Below, in pieces: positions 53,418 to 63,643 of a stretch of DNA of 64,000 nucleotides. The DNA comes from Gammaproteobacteria bacterium UBA2679 (lineage in GTDB: Bacteria; Pseudomonadota; Gammaproteobacteria; Pseudomonadales; Oleiphilaceae). The notes under the pieces are model-generated. The model did not search any database and had not been told where the DNA came from. It saw only the letters and a list, made by a program, of their open reading frames with translations. A program made the position numbers and the translations under genes. Numbering within the stretch: the first letter of the stretch is position 1; each line of letters starts with the position of its first letter. Where the stretch lies: contig DEMD01000011.1 of the NCBI GenBank assembly GCA_002354735.1, forward strand, positions 62,001-126,000, in the 5' to 3' direction.

Positions 53418-54436
53418 ACCCATTCACGTTTGAGAGTGCTCACCACGAGCGTGCGCTGGCGGAGCTCGAGCCGGGCGCTGCTGATCGATATCTGGCTGGC
53501 GGCACCAATCTTGTCGACCTCATGAAGCATGAGATCGAACAGCCGGAGCGGCTCATCGATATTTCCAGACTCGAATACAATGCGATAGGGCCCGCTGGCG
53601 ATGGCCTCGAAATTGGCGCCCTGGTAACCAATACTGCTCTTGCATCGGATGCCCGGGTGAGGGCTGGCTGGCCGCTGCTGTCGCAGGCGCTACTGTCAGG
53701 GGCCACCGTACAACTGCGAAACAGGGCAACGACGGCCGGCAACTTGCTGCAACGTACACGCTGCTACTATTTCTACGATACCGCCCGTGCCTGCAACAAG
53801 CGTAACCCTGGCGAAGGCTGTTCAGCCCTGGAAGGATTTACCCGCATCCATGCCATTTTTGGTGCCTCCGAACACTGTATCGCTACACATCCATCCGACA
53901 TGGCCGTAGCCATGATGGCGCTCGATGCCACGGTAAAGACACTGGACGCATCGGGCCAGCGACGGCAGATACCGCTCGATGACTTCTACCGCCTGCCGGG
54001 AGATCGGCCCGATATCGAGACTCAGCTGCAGGCAGGAGAGTGGATCACGCATGTCGAGCTGCCGGCCTCCCTGGGCGGTACGCAGATCTATCGTAAGGTA
54101 CGTGATCGCAGTTCCTACGCCTTTGCACTGGTCTCAGTGGCCTGTGTGCTGAAGATGCAAGGCGATCGTATTGTCGGGGTCCGTCTTGCACTTGGGGGCG
54201 TAGCGCATAAACCCTGGCGAGCCAGGAAGGCCGAAGCAGCGCTGACGGGCGAAGTCGCCAGCGAAGCGCTATTCAAATCGGCCGTGAACGCTGAGCTCGA
54301 GACGGCCCAAGGCCACGGCGGTAACGATTTCAAGATTCCGCTGGCCCGGCGAACCATGTTGGCAGTATTGCGAGATGCCGAGTCGGCATGCAAACGTGCT
54401 GAATACGACCTCACCGATCATAGCAAGGGACGCTGA
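53414..54436 (+). CDS. Molybdenum hydroxylase FAD-binding subunit (PaoB/YagS type)
   Basis: The middle subunit, 340 residues from ATG 53414. The FAD-binding motifs are [16 protein letters not shown] and the later [17 protein letters not shown]. The cysteines in [20 protein letters not shown] followed by GCSA match those binding an extra [4Fe-4S] cluster in E. coli PaoB. That cluster separates this type from ordinary XDH. The C-terminal CO-dehydrogenase flavoprotein domain begins about residue 230. It overlaps the upstream gene by four bases and is one base from the next. Confidence 0.9.
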   Translation: MNPFTFESAHHERALAELEPGAADRYLAGGTNLVDLMKHEIEQPERLIDISRLEYNAIGPAGDGLEIGALVTNTALASDARVRAGWPLLSQALLSGATVQLRNRATTAGNLLQRTRCYYFYDTARACNKRNPGEGCSALEGFTRIHAIFGASEHCIATHPSDMAVAMMALDATVKTLDASGQRRQIPLDDFYRLPGDRPDIETQLQAGEWITHVELPASLGGTQIYRKVRDRSSYAFALVSVACVLKMQGDRIVGVRLALGGVAHKPWRARKAEAALTGEVASEALFKSAVNAELETAQGHGGNDFKIPLARRTMLAVLRDAESACKRAEYDLTDHSKGR

Positions 54437-54437
54437 T

Positions 54438-56744
54438 ATGACCACGCCTAATCATCCCACAATGTCTGGGACCACTGTACAGCAGGAAGATATCGCACCT
54501 GGCATCGGACAGGGTATCGATCGCGTGGACGGCCCTGCGAAGGTCCAGGGCCGGGCCAGTTATGCCGCAGAGCACAGCCTCGGACAGAGACCTCTGGAGG
54601 GCTGGATCGTGGAAGCCAGCGTACCCGCGGGCTTGATCACCAATATCGACTGCAGTGAAGCAGAGCGCTGCGAGGGTGTCGTGCGTGTGCTCACTCACGA
54701 AAATGTGCCAGAGCAGATGCTGTACGGCGACCCTGCAGACGCAGGCCGCTTTGGCCAGAGCCATGCCGTCATGCAGGGCAGAGGCATCCGCTACCACGGG
54801 TACCCGGTGGCGCTCGTCGTTGCGGAGACGCTCGAGCAGGCCAGGCACGCGGCAAAGCGCGTGCGGGTCGAAATCGATAGCGCAGAAGTTCGGGTAGCCG
54901 TTGGCGCCTCTGATCGCAGTTTCGAAGAGCTCTGGCAGCATCCCGAACTGCAGACGCCAGAAAGCCTCGATGGCGGGCTGGAGCCTGATGCCGCGAGCGG
55001 CGATTTCGAATCGCAATGGTCCGAGGCAGTGCACAAGGTGGATGTGTGTTATCAGACCCCCAACCAGGTCTCCGCCGCGATGGAGCCGCATGCCACCATT
55101 GCAAGCTACGATGGTGATAAGCTTACTGTTTACTGCTCGCTGCAGGTAATCGCTAGTGCTGTGGAGGGGCTCGCGAACACGCTGAAGCTCGATCCCGCCA
55201 AGGTGGAAGTCAACAGTCCCTTTGTCGGTGGCGGCTTCGGTTCAAAGCTTGGCATCCACAACGATGCCGTGCTGGCCTGTCTGGCGACTATGGTGCTGAA
55301 GCGGCCGGTTAGAGTGGTGCAGACGCGGCGCAATGTCTTCAGCAACGCGCCACATCGTGGCAGTTCGATGCAACATATCCGCCTTGGTATGGACGCTTCA
55401 GGCAAGCTTGTCGCCATTGGTCACGACAGTATCATGCCGGCTGCTCATGGCTATCCTTTCGCCGAGGCCACCGGTGCCTGCGCTCGCGCCTCCTATAGCG
55501 CTGCCGGCATCCGGAGCCGGCACAGGGTTTTGCCGGTCAATATGCCGGTGCTCGATTCGACGCGCGCGCCTGGCGATGCGATTGGCACCCTGGCCTTCGA
55601 AGCGGCAATCGACGAAGCCGCGAGGGTCTGTGGCATCGATCCGCTCGATTTTCGTCTGAATAATATGCCTGACAAACATCCGGTGAATGGACAGCCGTTC
55701 TCCAGTCACGATCTCGCTGGCTGTCTGCGAGAAGGTGCCGAGCGTTTTGGTTGGGCCAGGCGAAGTAAGGCCGAAGCTGGAGCCCGCAAGCTCAAAGGCT
55801 TCGGTATGGCTTCTGCCGTCAGGGTCAATATGCTCGTCAAATCAGCGGCCGAGGTGGAGCTGGATCGAACCGGCGCTGTAGTGGTCCGGACTGACATGAC
55901 CGATATCGGCACCGGCAGCTACACAATTCTTGCTCAGATAGCGGCAGCTGAGCTGGGGCTTCGAGTTGATGACGTGACGGTCAAGCTCGGCCGCAGCACT
56001 TTCCCGACTTCGAGTGGGTCGGGCGGCTCCTTTGGTGCCGGTAGCACGGGCTCGGCGGTGCAGGCGGCCTGCCAGAACCTCAGGCGTGAGCTCATCAAGC
56101 ACCTCAATGAAGCCCCGCAGTGCGCGCACCTGTCGAAGAATGCGATCGACTCCGCACAACTCAACGGCGGACGCATCCTCGTCGATAACGAAAGTTTCAG
56201 CGTGCAGTCACTGCTGGAGTCAGCGGACCTGGACACCCTTTGTGTTCAGGGACAAATCGAGCCCGGAGAGGACCATGACAACTATGCGCAATCGTCATGG
56301 GGTGCACATTTTGTCGAAATCAGCGTTGATCGTGATACCGCAGAGATTACGGTGGACCGAATAACGACTGTGGTGTCGGCCGGTACCATCTTCAATCAAA
56401 AGACGGCAGCCTCGCAGGTCAAGGGTGGGGTGGTCTGGGGATTGTCCTATGCCCTGAGAGAAGAGCTCATGCTGGACGAACGCTATGGCGCCTTCATGAA
56501 CAGAGACCTGGCCGAGTACCATATTCCGGTCAACCGTGACGTGCCTGACATAGACTGCCATTTCCGTATTCAGGCCGATTTCAGATCCAACCCCCTTGGC
56601 TCGAAGGGTATAGGTGAGCTCGGCATCTGCGGGGCAGGGGCAGCTATCGCCAATGCGGTGTTTGACGCGACAGGGGTGCGGGTGCGCCATTTCCCGATCA
56701 CCCTGGATAAAATACTCGAAAAATGGGAGGCCGAGGCCGGCTAG
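54438..56744 (+). CDS. Molybdenum hydroxylase catalytic subunit (PaoC/YagR type)
   Basis: The molybdopterin-binding catalytic subunit, 768 residues from ATG 54438. The first part is GIDRVDGPAKVQGRASYAAE. Cofactor-contact segments are VNSPFVGGGFGSKLGIHNDA and SGSGGSFGAGSTGSAVQA. The catalytic base is Glu727 in SKGIGELGICGAGAAIANAV. A hydrophobic/aldehyde substrate or an N-heterocycle is typical; the exact one cannot be named. The dedicated insertion chaperone (PaoD/XdhC) and molybdenum-cofactor genes are not next to it. The operon lies between suhB and trmJ, which are normally adjacent. Confidence 0.92.
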   Translation: MTTPNHPTMSGTTVQQEDIAPGIGQGIDRVDGPAKVQGRASYAAEHSLGQRPLEGWIVEASVPAGLITNIDCSEAERCEGVVRVLTHENVPEQMLYGDPADAGRFGQSHAVMQGRGIRYHGYPVALVVAETLEQARHAAKRVRVEIDSAEVRVAVGASDRSFEELWQHPELQTPESLDGGLEPDAASGDFESQWSEAVHKVDVCYQTPNQVSAAMEPHATIASYDGDKLTVYCSLQVIASAVEGLANTLKLDPAKVEVNSPFVGGGFGSKLGIHNDAVLACLATMVLKRPVRVVQTRRNVFSNAPHRGSSMQHIRLGMDASGKLVAIGHDSIMPAAHGYPFAEATGACARASYSAAGIRSRHRVLPVNMPVLDSTRAPGDAIGTLAFEAAIDEAARVCGIDPLDFRLNNMPDKHPVNGQPFSSHDLAGCLREGAERFGWARRSKAEAGARKLKGFGMASAVRVNMLVKSAAEVELDRTGAVVVRTDMTDIGTGSYTILAQIAAAELGLRVDDVTVKLGRSTFPTSSGSGGSFGAGSTGSAVQAACQNLRRELIKHLNEAPQCAHLSKNAIDSAQLNGGRILVDNESFSVQSLLESADLDTLCVQGQIEPGEDHDNYAQSSWGAHFVEISVDRDTAEITVDRITTVVSAGTIFNQKTAASQVKGGVVWGLSYALREELMLDERYGAFMNRDLAEYHIPVNRDVPDIDCHFRIQADFRSNPLGSKGIGELGICGAGAAIANAVFDATGVRVRHFPITLDKILEKWEAEAG

Positions 56745-56808
56745 AGGGACTGTAGAGGAGTCGAGTCTGATACACTGAGTCCTCGTTAACTACCAAGCCA
56801 GTACTATT

Positions 56809-57585
56809 GTGACCGAAAGCTCCGAACTGCCCGCTTCAGTATCACCGCCCGAGTTGCGTTTCGTTCTCGTCCGGACCAGTCATCCTGGTAATATCGGGGC
56901 TGTCGTCCGGCTCATGAAGAACATGGCGCTCACCAACCTGGTGCTCGTGCGGCCAGACGGTGGGCGCGAGGCCGTGCTATCGGACGTGGCTGTGGCACGC
57001 GCCGCTGGCGGTGCGGCGCTACTCGAGCAGGCTGTCATTGCAGATTCGCTTGCAGAGGCAGTTGGCGACTGCGACTGGGTGGCAGCGACCAGTGCCCGCT
57101 CCCGGAGCACGCCATGGCCGGTGCAAAGCCCGCGCGAGTTCATAGATGAAATCGAATCGGAAGCCGGACTGACGCCTCGCCGGATCGCCATCGTATTCGG
57201 TCGCGAAGATAGCGGCCTGACTAACGACGAGCTGCAATTGTGCAACCGTCATATCATGATTCCGGCAAATCCCGATTATCCGGTCTTGAATATTGCGATG
57301 GCCGCCCAAATCATGGCCTATGAACTCTATCAAATGATGTTGCGTTGGCAGCCGGAAGAATCCGACGCCGTCGCCGAGGCGGTGCCGCTGGCATCGGCCG
57401 CCGATGTGGAGGCCGTGGTCAGCGCGCTCACCGATCTCGCCGTGTCTACGGGTTTTCTCGATCCTGCCGAGCCCAGGCAGTTCGGCACCCACATCAGGCG
57501 ACTCTTCAGGCGGGCGCCGGTGCAGCGGGATGAGACGAATCTCCTGCGGGGCCTGATCAAAGCATTGCAGCGAAAGCTGCCCTAG
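56809..57585 (+). CDS. trmJ: tRNA (cytidine/uridine-2'-O-)-methyltransferase TrmJ
   Basis: A SPOUT-class enzyme that methylates the ribose of nucleotide 32 in several tRNAs, 258 residues (E. coli 246). It has the knot signatures [40 protein letters not shown] and [20 protein letters not shown]. The start is GTG 56809; no ATG precedes the conserved [12 protein letters not shown] block. It lies 64 bases after the molybdenum hydroxylase operon and 17 before cysE. Confidence 0.94.
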   Translation: MTESSELPASVSPPELRFVLVRTSHPGNIGAVVRLMKNMALTNLVLVRPDGGREAVLSDVAVARAAGGAALLEQAVIADSLAEAVGDCDWVAATSARSRSTPWPVQSPREFIDEIESEAGLTPRRIAIVFGREDSGLTNDELQLCNRHIMIPANPDYPVLNIAMAAQIMAYELYQMMLRWQPEESDAVAEAVPLASAADVEAVVSALTDLAVSTGFLDPAEPRQFGTHIRRLFRRAPVQRDETNLLRGLIKALQRKLP

Positions 57586-57602
57586 AAAACTGGAATCAGT
57601 AC

Positions 57603-58463
57603 ATGATTACGCAACTCAGAGAAGACGTCCGCTCGGTTTTTCACCGGGATCCTGCTGCCCGTAACGCCTTCGAAGTGCTGACCTGCTACCCGGGCCTGCA
57701 TGCGCTGCTAATGCATCGCGTGAACCATTGGCTGTGGCTGCGTGGTTTCAAATGGCTTGCCCGGTTTCTTTCGCAGATCGCCCGCTGGCTCACCGGCATT
57801 GAAATACATCCTGGCGCGAAAATAGGCCGACGCTTCTTCATAGACCATGGTATGGGCGTGGTCATTGGTGAAACTGCTGAAGTTGGCGACGATGTGACGC
57901 TCTACCAGGGCGTAACGCTGGGCGGCACCAGCTGGGATTCAGGCAAGCGCCACCCAACACTCGAAAACGGGGTTGTGGTTGGGGCTGGCGCGAAGATTCT
58001 TGGTCCGTTTACTGTGGGCGCTAACTCGAAGGTTGGCTCCAACTCGGTCGTTACCAAGGCTGTACCACCTGATTCCACGGTTGTTGGGGTGCCCGGACGA
58101 GTCGTCAGGCGGACCGAGACGGTTGAAGACAGAAGTGCAGCCATGGCTGCAAAAATGGGTTTCGATGCCTATGGCACGGGTGGGGCTGGCGGCGAGCTTC
58201 CGGACCCCATCGTGAAGTCCTTCAAGGTGGTGCTCGATCACATAGGCAAGATGGATGAGCGTGTTAATGGCATGTGTCGCTCGCTCAGAAAGCTCGACGC
58301 CCAGTTCAATAATGGTGAGCTGGCAAAACTGCAGGAGTCCGATCTGGCCTGTATCGATGACGAGCCTGACGGGAGCAACAGGCCCTGCTGTGACGAGGAC
58401 GCCGCGGATGGTAAGGGCGAGACGGTTCTAGCTCGCAAGCAGACGAACAGGGTTGAGCCTTGA
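57603..58463 (+). CDS. cysE: Serine O-acetyltransferase
   Basis: Makes O-acetylserine, the first step of cysteine synthesis, as a hexamer of left-handed beta-helices. It has 286 residues. The hexapeptide-repeat part holds [20 protein letters not shown], with the catalytic His and Glu region, and [10 protein letters not shown]. The acetyl-CoA segment is [18 protein letters not shown]. The C-terminal extension of about 90 residues is longer than in E. coli and lacks the usual Ile end that inhibits cysteine synthase. Its stop overlaps the TTG start of the next gene, so the two are coupled, which links cysteine supply to sulfur transfer. Confidence 0.95.
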   Translation: MITQLREDVRSVFHRDPAARNAFEVLTCYPGLHALLMHRVNHWLWLRGFKWLARFLSQIARWLTGIEIHPGAKIGRRFFIDHGMGVVIGETAEVGDDVTLYQGVTLGGTSWDSGKRHPTLENGVVVGAGAKILGPFTVGANSKVGSNSVVTKAVPPDSTVVGVPGRVVRRTETVEDRSAAMAAKMGFDAYGTGGAGGELPDPIVKSFKVVLDHIGKMDERVNGMCRSLRKLDAQFNNGELAKLQESDLACIDDEPDGSNRPCCDEDAADGKGETVLARKQTNRVEP

Positions 58464-59692
58464 GCCCTCTCATTTATCTTGACTACGCCGCGACCACGCC
58501 TGCCGATCCGGCTGTCGTCGAACGCATGATGAGCTGCCTCACGCTTGAGGGTACATTTGCCAATCCGGCCTCGCGTTCGCACCGGCCAGGCTGGCAGGCG
58601 GAGCAGTTGGTGGAAGCTGCGCGCATCGAACTGGCTCAGCTGATCGACTGCAGCCCTATAGAGCTGGTTTGGACTTCCGGCGCCACCGAAGCGGACAATC
58701 TGGCAATTCAGGGCGTCGTGCGTCATGCCATCCGCAGTCGCAGACACGCTGATCCGGCGGCGACCGGAAGCGTTCACGTGGTGAGCTCCGTAATTGAGCA
58801 CAAGGCCGTTATCGACGTCTGCAAGGCGCTCGAACGCGAGTTTGCCGAAACGCCCATCCAGGTCGAGGTGAGCTGGCTGAAACCAGACATAAATGGCCGC
58901 ATCAGCGCTGAGCAGGTCAGGGCAGCGCTGCGTGACGACACGGTGCTTGTCAGCATCATGCACGTGAACAACGAAGTTGGCAGTATCAACGACATCGCCG
59001 CCATTGCCGAGGTTGTCGGCCCGCATTCGGCCTTGTTCCATGTTGACGCTGCGCAGAGCCTGGGCAAGCTCCCGCTCTCGATGAAGGCGCTTGCGGTCGA
59101 TCTGTTGTCCTGTAGTGCCCACAAGATCTATGGCCCCAAAGGCAGTGGTGCGCTCTACGTACGGCGGAGCGTCAAGTCGCGGCTAGACCCGATGATTTTC
59201 GGAGGTGGCCACGAAGGCGGTCTTCGTTCGGGAACGCTCGCCACACATCAGATCGTCGGCTTTGGCGAAGCAGCCAGACTGGCAGCAGAAGTGATGGTGG
59301 CGGACCGTGCGAAGCTGGAGCGTCAACGGAGCCAGTTGTTGAACATGCTGAGCGGCCTGCATGGCTTTACGGTGAATGGCGGCGAGGCCAGCGTGGGCGG
59401 TTCCGTTGGGACGGTCTGGCCGGGCATTCTCAATGTTCGTTTCGGCACGCTCGATGCCGAGGCGCTGATGCTGGCCATGCCAGACATCGCTTTGGCGAGT
59501 GGGTCAGCCTGTAACTCAGCCAGCCTGGCGGCTTCCTACGTGCTGCGCGCCATCGGCCTGAACGAGGCCGAAGCAGCTGCCTCGATACGGATATCCATCG
59601 GTCGAATGACCACTGATGCGGATATCGAGCGAGCCGGACAACGTATCGCCGAGGTCGTTTCGCGCATGAGACCATCTGCATCCGCAGTATGA
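58460..59692 (+). CDS. Cysteine desulfurase (IscS/NifS class)
   Basis: Takes sulfur from cysteine using PLP, for Fe-S clusters or tRNA thiolation. It has 410 residues. The start is TTG 58460, overlapping the cysE stop, because the conserved [20 protein letters not shown] opening begins right there. The PLP Lys is residue 222 in [12 protein letters not shown]. The active Cys is 351 in [20 protein letters not shown]. It ends at RMRPSASAV and has no long C-terminal tail of the type that binds IscU. IscR, IscU, IscA and the Hsc/Fdx genes are absent, and ndk follows at once. It may serve tRNA modification or work with a scaffold elsewhere. Confidence 0.88.
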   Translation: MSPLIYLDYAATTPADPAVVERMMSCLTLEGTFANPASRSHRPGWQAEQLVEAARIELAQLIDCSPIELVWTSGATEADNLAIQGVVRHAIRSRRHADPAATGSVHVVSSVIEHKAVIDVCKALEREFAETPIQVEVSWLKPDINGRISAEQVRAALRDDTVLVSIMHVNNEVGSINDIAAIAEVVGPHSALFHVDAAQSLGKLPLSMKALAVDLLSCSAHKIYGPKGSGALYVRRSVKSRLDPMIFGGGHEGGLRSGTLATHQIVGFGEAARLAAEVMVADRAKLERQRSQLLNMLSGLHGFTVNGGEASVGGSVGTVWPGILNVRFGTLDAEALMLAMPDIALASGSACNSASLAASYVLRAIGLNEAEAAASIRISIGRMTTDADIERAGQRIAEVVSRMRPSASAV

Positions 59693-59815
59693 TTTGAGCT
59701 ACAAGCCGCGTATACTTTGCACCGATTATTCAAGCCGCGTGGCCAGGTGCCGTACCAGGTCCGTCCCGAGCCGTCTTTTTCAAACTTATCTCATCCTTAG
59801 TGGAGCTCTCAATAC

Positions 59816-60244
59816 ATGTCAGTTGAACGCACTCTCTCCATCATCAAGCCAGATGCCGTAGCCAAGAACGTCATTGGTGACATTTACAGCCGCTTCGAAA
59901 AGAACGGTCTGCGCATCGTTGCTGCCAAGATGCAGCATCTTTCACAGGAGCAGGCAGAAGGCTTCTATGCTGAGCACAAAGAGCGTGGCTTTTTCCCTGA
60001 TCTGGTTGCATTCATGACGTCTGGCCCAGTCATCGTGCAGGTTCTTGAAGGCGAAAACGCCGTCAAGAAGCACCGTGACCTGATGGGTGCGACCAACCCG
60101 AAGGAAGCCGAGAAGGGCACCATCCGTGCTGACTTTGCCGATTCCATCGATGCCAACGCGGTACACGGCTCCGATTCTGCGCAGTCAGCAGAGCGTGAAA
60201 TCGCCTATTTCTTCAACGACAGTGAAATCTGCCCACGGGATTGA
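59816..60244 (+). CDS. ndk: Nucleoside diphosphate kinase
   Basis: Balances nucleoside triphosphates through a phospho-histidine. It has 142 residues, the normal length. The N-terminal [20 protein letters not shown] and the active site [20 protein letters not shown] are standard. ATG 59816 follows a GGAG (TGGAGCTC). It lies 22 bases before rlmN, a linkage also seen in Pseudomonas. Confidence 0.97.
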   Translation: MSVERTLSIIKPDAVAKNVIGDIYSRFEKNGLRIVAAKMQHLSQEQAEGFYAEHKERGFFPDLVAFMTSGPVIVQVLEGENAVKKHRDLMGATNPKEAEKGTIRADFADSIDANAVHGSDSAQSAEREIAYFFNDSEICPRD

Positions 60245-60265
60245 TTTTACTGGGGAGCTGATCAT

Positions 60266-61432
60266 TTGACTTCACTGATAGCCACTAGTCTGGATAGCCA
60301 GGACATTCCTGAGCCATCATCCGTTGCGGGAAAGCTGAACCTTCTGGGTCTGTCTCGAGAGGCCCTTGTGGACTTTTTCGCCGAAATGGGCGAGAAACCA
60401 TTCCGCGCCCAGCAGCTGATGAAATGGCTCTACCACCGTGGCGTCAGTGATTTCGAACAGATGACCGATATGAGCAAGGCCCTCAGGACCAAGCTCGCTC
60501 AGGTCGCCTGCATCATCGTTCCCGAGATTGTTGTGCAGAACTACTCCACTGACGGCACGCGTAAGTGGGTTATGCGCATGCCTGGTGGCAGCTCCATCGA
60601 GACCGTCTACATTCCTGATGGCGGCAGAGGCACGCTGTGTGTCTCGTCGCAGATTGGTTGTGCGGTTGACTGTAGCTTTTGCTCCACAGGTAAACAGGGC
60701 TTCAATCGCAACCTGACAGCGGCCGAAATCATTGGCCAGATGTGGATAGCCGCGCACAGCTTCGGCAGTCGCGACGTGTCCAGCGAGCGCTATGTCACCA
60801 ATGTCGTCTTCATGGGCATGGGTGAGCCGCTGTTGAACTACGGTCCTGTCCTGAACGCCTCAAAGCTGATGATGGATGATCTCGGATTCGGGATTGGCAA
60901 GCGCCGTCTCACAATCAGTACCTCTGGCGTGGTGCCTGCCATCGATCAGCTGGGCGATGATACCGATGTCTCGTTGGCCATCTCGTTGCATGCGCCAACC
61001 GATGAGCTGCGTGATGTGCTCGTTCCACTGAATCGCAAATATCCGATTGCGGTGCTGTTGGCAGCCTGTCAGCGATATCTCGACAAATTGCCGGACAAGC
61101 GCAAGATCACGATCGAATACACCCTCATGAAGGATGTGAACGATTCGCCAGAGCAGGCTGCGCAACTGGCTGCAGTATTGGCAGACCTCCCGGTGAAGAT
61201 TAATCTGATACCCTTCAATCCGTTCCCGAACAGCGGTTACGAAAGGCCCTCGCGCAATGCGGCGATGCGGTTTTCCAAGATCCTGCAGGAAGCTGGTCAT
61301 ATCGCGACGATCAGAACCACGCGTGGCGACGATATTGATGCGGCCTGTGGCCAGTTGGTGGGGCAGGTAGCAGATCGTACCCGTCGTCAGGAGCGCTGGA
61401 AACAGCAGCATGATCAGGCGGCTGGGCTCTAG
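60266..61432 (+). CDS. rlmN: Dual-specificity 23S rRNA/tRNA m2A methyltransferase
   Basis: A radical-SAM enzyme that methylates C2 of adenine 2503 in 23S rRNA and adenine 37 in some tRNAs. It has 388 residues. The cluster-binding motif is in [20 protein letters not shown] (CxxxCxxC). The second methylating Cys is near the C-terminus in [12 protein letters not shown]. The fold segments [15 protein letters not shown] and [14 protein letters not shown] are conserved. The start is TTG 60266, with GGGGAG about eight bases upstream; the next in-frame ATG lies within the conserved part. Confidence 0.96.
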   Translation: MTSLIATSLDSQDIPEPSSVAGKLNLLGLSREALVDFFAEMGEKPFRAQQLMKWLYHRGVSDFEQMTDMSKALRTKLAQVACIIVPEIVVQNYSTDGTRKWVMRMPGGSSIETVYIPDGGRGTLCVSSQIGCAVDCSFCSTGKQGFNRNLTAAEIIGQMWIAAHSFGSRDVSSERYVTNVVFMGMGEPLLNYGPVLNASKLMMDDLGFGIGKRRLTISTSGVVPAIDQLGDDTDVSLAISLHAPTDELRDVLVPLNRKYPIAVLLAACQRYLDKLPDKRKITIEYTLMKDVNDSPEQAAQLAAVLADLPVKINLIPFNPFPNSGYERPSRNAAMRFSKILQEAGHIATIRTTRGDDIDAACGQLVGQVADRTRRQERWKQQHDQAAGL

Positions 61433-61596
61433 CGCGATTCTGAACGAGGCGCTCGATCAGAGATGGTCCGGCGCGCTCATGACCGGCAGCGGTCCGGTTC
61501 ATCTAATTAAAGCCTTGTATTCCCAACCAGATGTTTTAATTGAACTATAATCTCCACTACCGGCGTTCGAACAGCGCCACGATTCCTTTCCTTTCA

Positions 61597-62427
61597 ATGG
61601 CAGGTATTCACGTAGTGACAGATTTCCTCTCAGGTCATTCGTCCTGGACGCGCCGGATGGCCGCAACAGTCGTCATGGCACTCAGCCTCATGTCGTCTGC
61701 CTGCGTCACGACGACGACAGGTCCATATTCAGCCAATCAGTCCAAGGACAAGGCTGCCGAACAGTATGTTGCCCTGGGCATCAATTACCTGCGCGAAGGC
61801 AATCTCGAGTTGGCCACCGCGCGCACCAAGCGTGCACTGGAGCTGAGGCCTAACTATGCAGAAGCCCTGGCCGTACTTGGACTGATCTATCAGACTCAGG
61901 AGGAGTACCCGCTCGCTGAGCAGAATTATAAGGACGCCCTGTCTGCGGATAGCGAATTCACCAGGGGCCGAACCTATCTGGCCTCGCTCTATTACAAGCA
62001 GAGAAAGCTCGATCAGGCGCTGGCCGAGTTCGAAAAGGCATCTGAGGATATTCGCTATCCAGCGCGGTCGCAGGTTTTCGAGAACATTGGGCTTATAAAG
62101 TTTCAGCAGGGCAAGACTGAGGAAAGTATTGCGGCCTATCGCAAGTCGCTGGCACTTGATCGTGATCAGCCGGGTCTGCAGCTGAAACTTGCAGAGCTGT
62201 TCGCGAAGCTACAGGACTACGAGCAAGCCAACAGATATTACGACAATTTCCGGGAAAGTGTCAGGCAGGGTGCTCTCCTGCACACGCCGGGGAGTCTCGA
62301 ATTGGGTATCGATCTTGCCAGACGCCGTGGTGATGATGATACTGTATCATCATTGAAGCTCGTGCTCAGGAATCTGTACCCGAAGTCCCCGGAAAACCAG
62401 CGCGAGCAGGCTCGCGGAAACAGCTGA
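61597..62427 (+). CDS. pilF: Type IV pilus biogenesis lipoprotein PilF/PilW
   Basis: An outer-membrane TPR lipoprotein that helps the PilQ secretin assemble. It has 276 residues from ATG 61597. A Cys after VVMALSLMSSAC is the lipidation site. At least five TPR units follow, for example AEQYVALGINYLREGNLELA and AEALAVLGLIYQTQEEYPLA. The start is uncertain: GTG 61615 has a better ribosome site, and the upstream TTG 61540 lies inside a TATAAT element, so it is rejected. It lies between rlmN and rodZ, as in Pseudomonas. Other pil genes are not in the window. Confidence 0.85.
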   Translation: MAGIHVVTDFLSGHSSWTRRMAATVVMALSLMSSACVTTTTGPYSANQSKDKAAEQYVALGINYLREGNLELATARTKRALELRPNYAEALAVLGLIYQTQEEYPLAEQNYKDALSADSEFTRGRTYLASLYYKQRKLDQALAEFEKASEDIRYPARSQVFENIGLIKFQQGKTEESIAAYRKSLALDRDQPGLQLKLAELFAKLQDYEQANRYYDNFRESVRQGALLHTPGSLELGIDLARRRGDDDTVSSLKLVLRNLYPKSPENQREQARGNS

Positions 62428-62482
62428 AGTACTCAATAATCTCTCAGGCAGCCAGACAGGTGCCCCCTAGCCGGTTTTAAAC

Positions 62483-63595
62483 ATGCAGGAACCCTCATTT
62501 TCAGCCAGTCGAGAGGCTGAAGACGCCAGCTCTCCTTCTGGAACACCGCCTTCGAAAGGCGCGCGTGCTTCGGTGGCCGCCACGATAGGTCAGAAACTCG
62601 CTGCCGCTCGCGAGCGCGAAGGCCTGAGCGTCAGGGAGACCGCCGACAGGCTCCACGTCGTGACCCGTTATGTCACCGCCATCGAGGCCGGTGAATATAC
62701 TGTGCTTCCGGGTATTGTCTTCCTGAAGGGCTATGTGCGTGCCTATGCTCGCATAGTCGGCCTGGATGAGGATGCCCTCAGTCAGGCACTCGAGGCTGAG
62801 TTGCAGATTCGGGATGACGTTCCTGATCACTCGGCAAAGCCGCTGCCGCACAGTCCCAAACCGAAAAGTCATTCGCTGGGTATACTGGCCGGCCTCTTTG
62901 CGCTCGCACTGGTGGCCCTGGTCGCCTTCCTCTTGGTCAGACCTGATCCTGTATCGGTGCCGTCAGCAACTACCGCGCCTTACGAGGGCGAAGCGCCTGG
63001 CGAGGAAGAAGCGCCCGTGGCGGCCGAAGCTCAGTCGCCGGATGAGAGTGAAGTGTCGGCGACTGACAGCGATGGCCTTGAGTCCGAGAAAGCTGCCGAG
63101 CTGGAAGTCGAGGAGCCTGTCGAACCCAGCGTTGAAGAAGAATTTCTCGTCGACGAGACGGAAGAGTTCGGTTCGGTGCGCCGAGGCCTGTATACTACCC
63201 CCGATCCAGCCATTTCCAACGAACAGGTGGCCGAGCCAGTGCAGGTGGAACCCGCCAGCACAGCGCGTCGCTCTGCTTCGTCAGCCGCCCGACCTGTGTT
63301 GGCCGAATCTGCGCCGACCGAGTCCGCCGCTTCAGGCGTCGGGGATGCCACGGTATCTGTGGTATTCACTGGCGACTGCTGGTTCGATATTCGTGCGGCA
63401 AATGATGAGCGAACCGTTGGATTGTATAGAGAGGGGCAGACCTTGACGTTCAAGGGCCCATTGCCGATGGAAGTGATTGTAGGCGCAGTCGGCGCTACGC
63501 AAATCCGTGTTAACGGACAGCCACTTGACTTCAGTCGCTATCGAGTGCGGAATAACCGGGTTGAATTCACCATCACAAGCGAAACGCTGCAATAG
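62483..63595 (+). CDS. rodZ: RodZ-like cell-shape protein
   Basis: An inner-membrane protein of 370 residues linking the MreB cytoskeleton to the wall machinery. An N-terminal disordered 35 residues precede an HTH_25-type domain (about 36-100), with IGQKLAAAREREGLSVRETA followed by DRLHVVTRYVTAIEAGEY. One helix follows (about 133-152, LAGLFALALVALVAFLLV). After it comes a Glu/Pro/Ala/Ser-rich region. The C-terminal DUF4115 domain (about 290-368) contains TGDCWFDIRAANDERTVGLY. This order is that of RodZ/YfgA. It sits between pilF and ispG, the usual place. Confidence 0.9.
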   Translation: MQEPSFSASREAEDASSPSGTPPSKGARASVAATIGQKLAAAREREGLSVRETADRLHVVTRYVTAIEAGEYTVLPGIVFLKGYVRAYARIVGLDEDALSQALEAELQIRDDVPDHSAKPLPHSPKPKSHSLGILAGLFALALVALVAFLLVRPDPVSVPSATTAPYEGEAPGEEEAPVAAEAQSPDESEVSATDSDGLESEKAAELEVEEPVEPSVEEEFLVDETEEFGSVRRGLYTTPDPAISNEQVAEPVQVEPASTARRSASSAARPVLAESAPTESAASGVGDATVSVVFTGDCWFDIRAANDERTVGLYREGQTLTFKGPLPMEVIVGAVGATQIRVNGQPLDFSRYRVRNNRVEFTITSETLQ

Positions 63596-63643
63596 GCAGC
63601 GTCGCAAGACCATTACCGGAACAGACAGGACTCTGACAGCAGC

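Noticed and set aside
61540..61596. TTG start for pilF at 61540
   Set aside because: The TTG overlaps a TATAAT element at 61546-61551, and the added residues do not form part of a signal peptide. A later start fits the lipoprotein leader.
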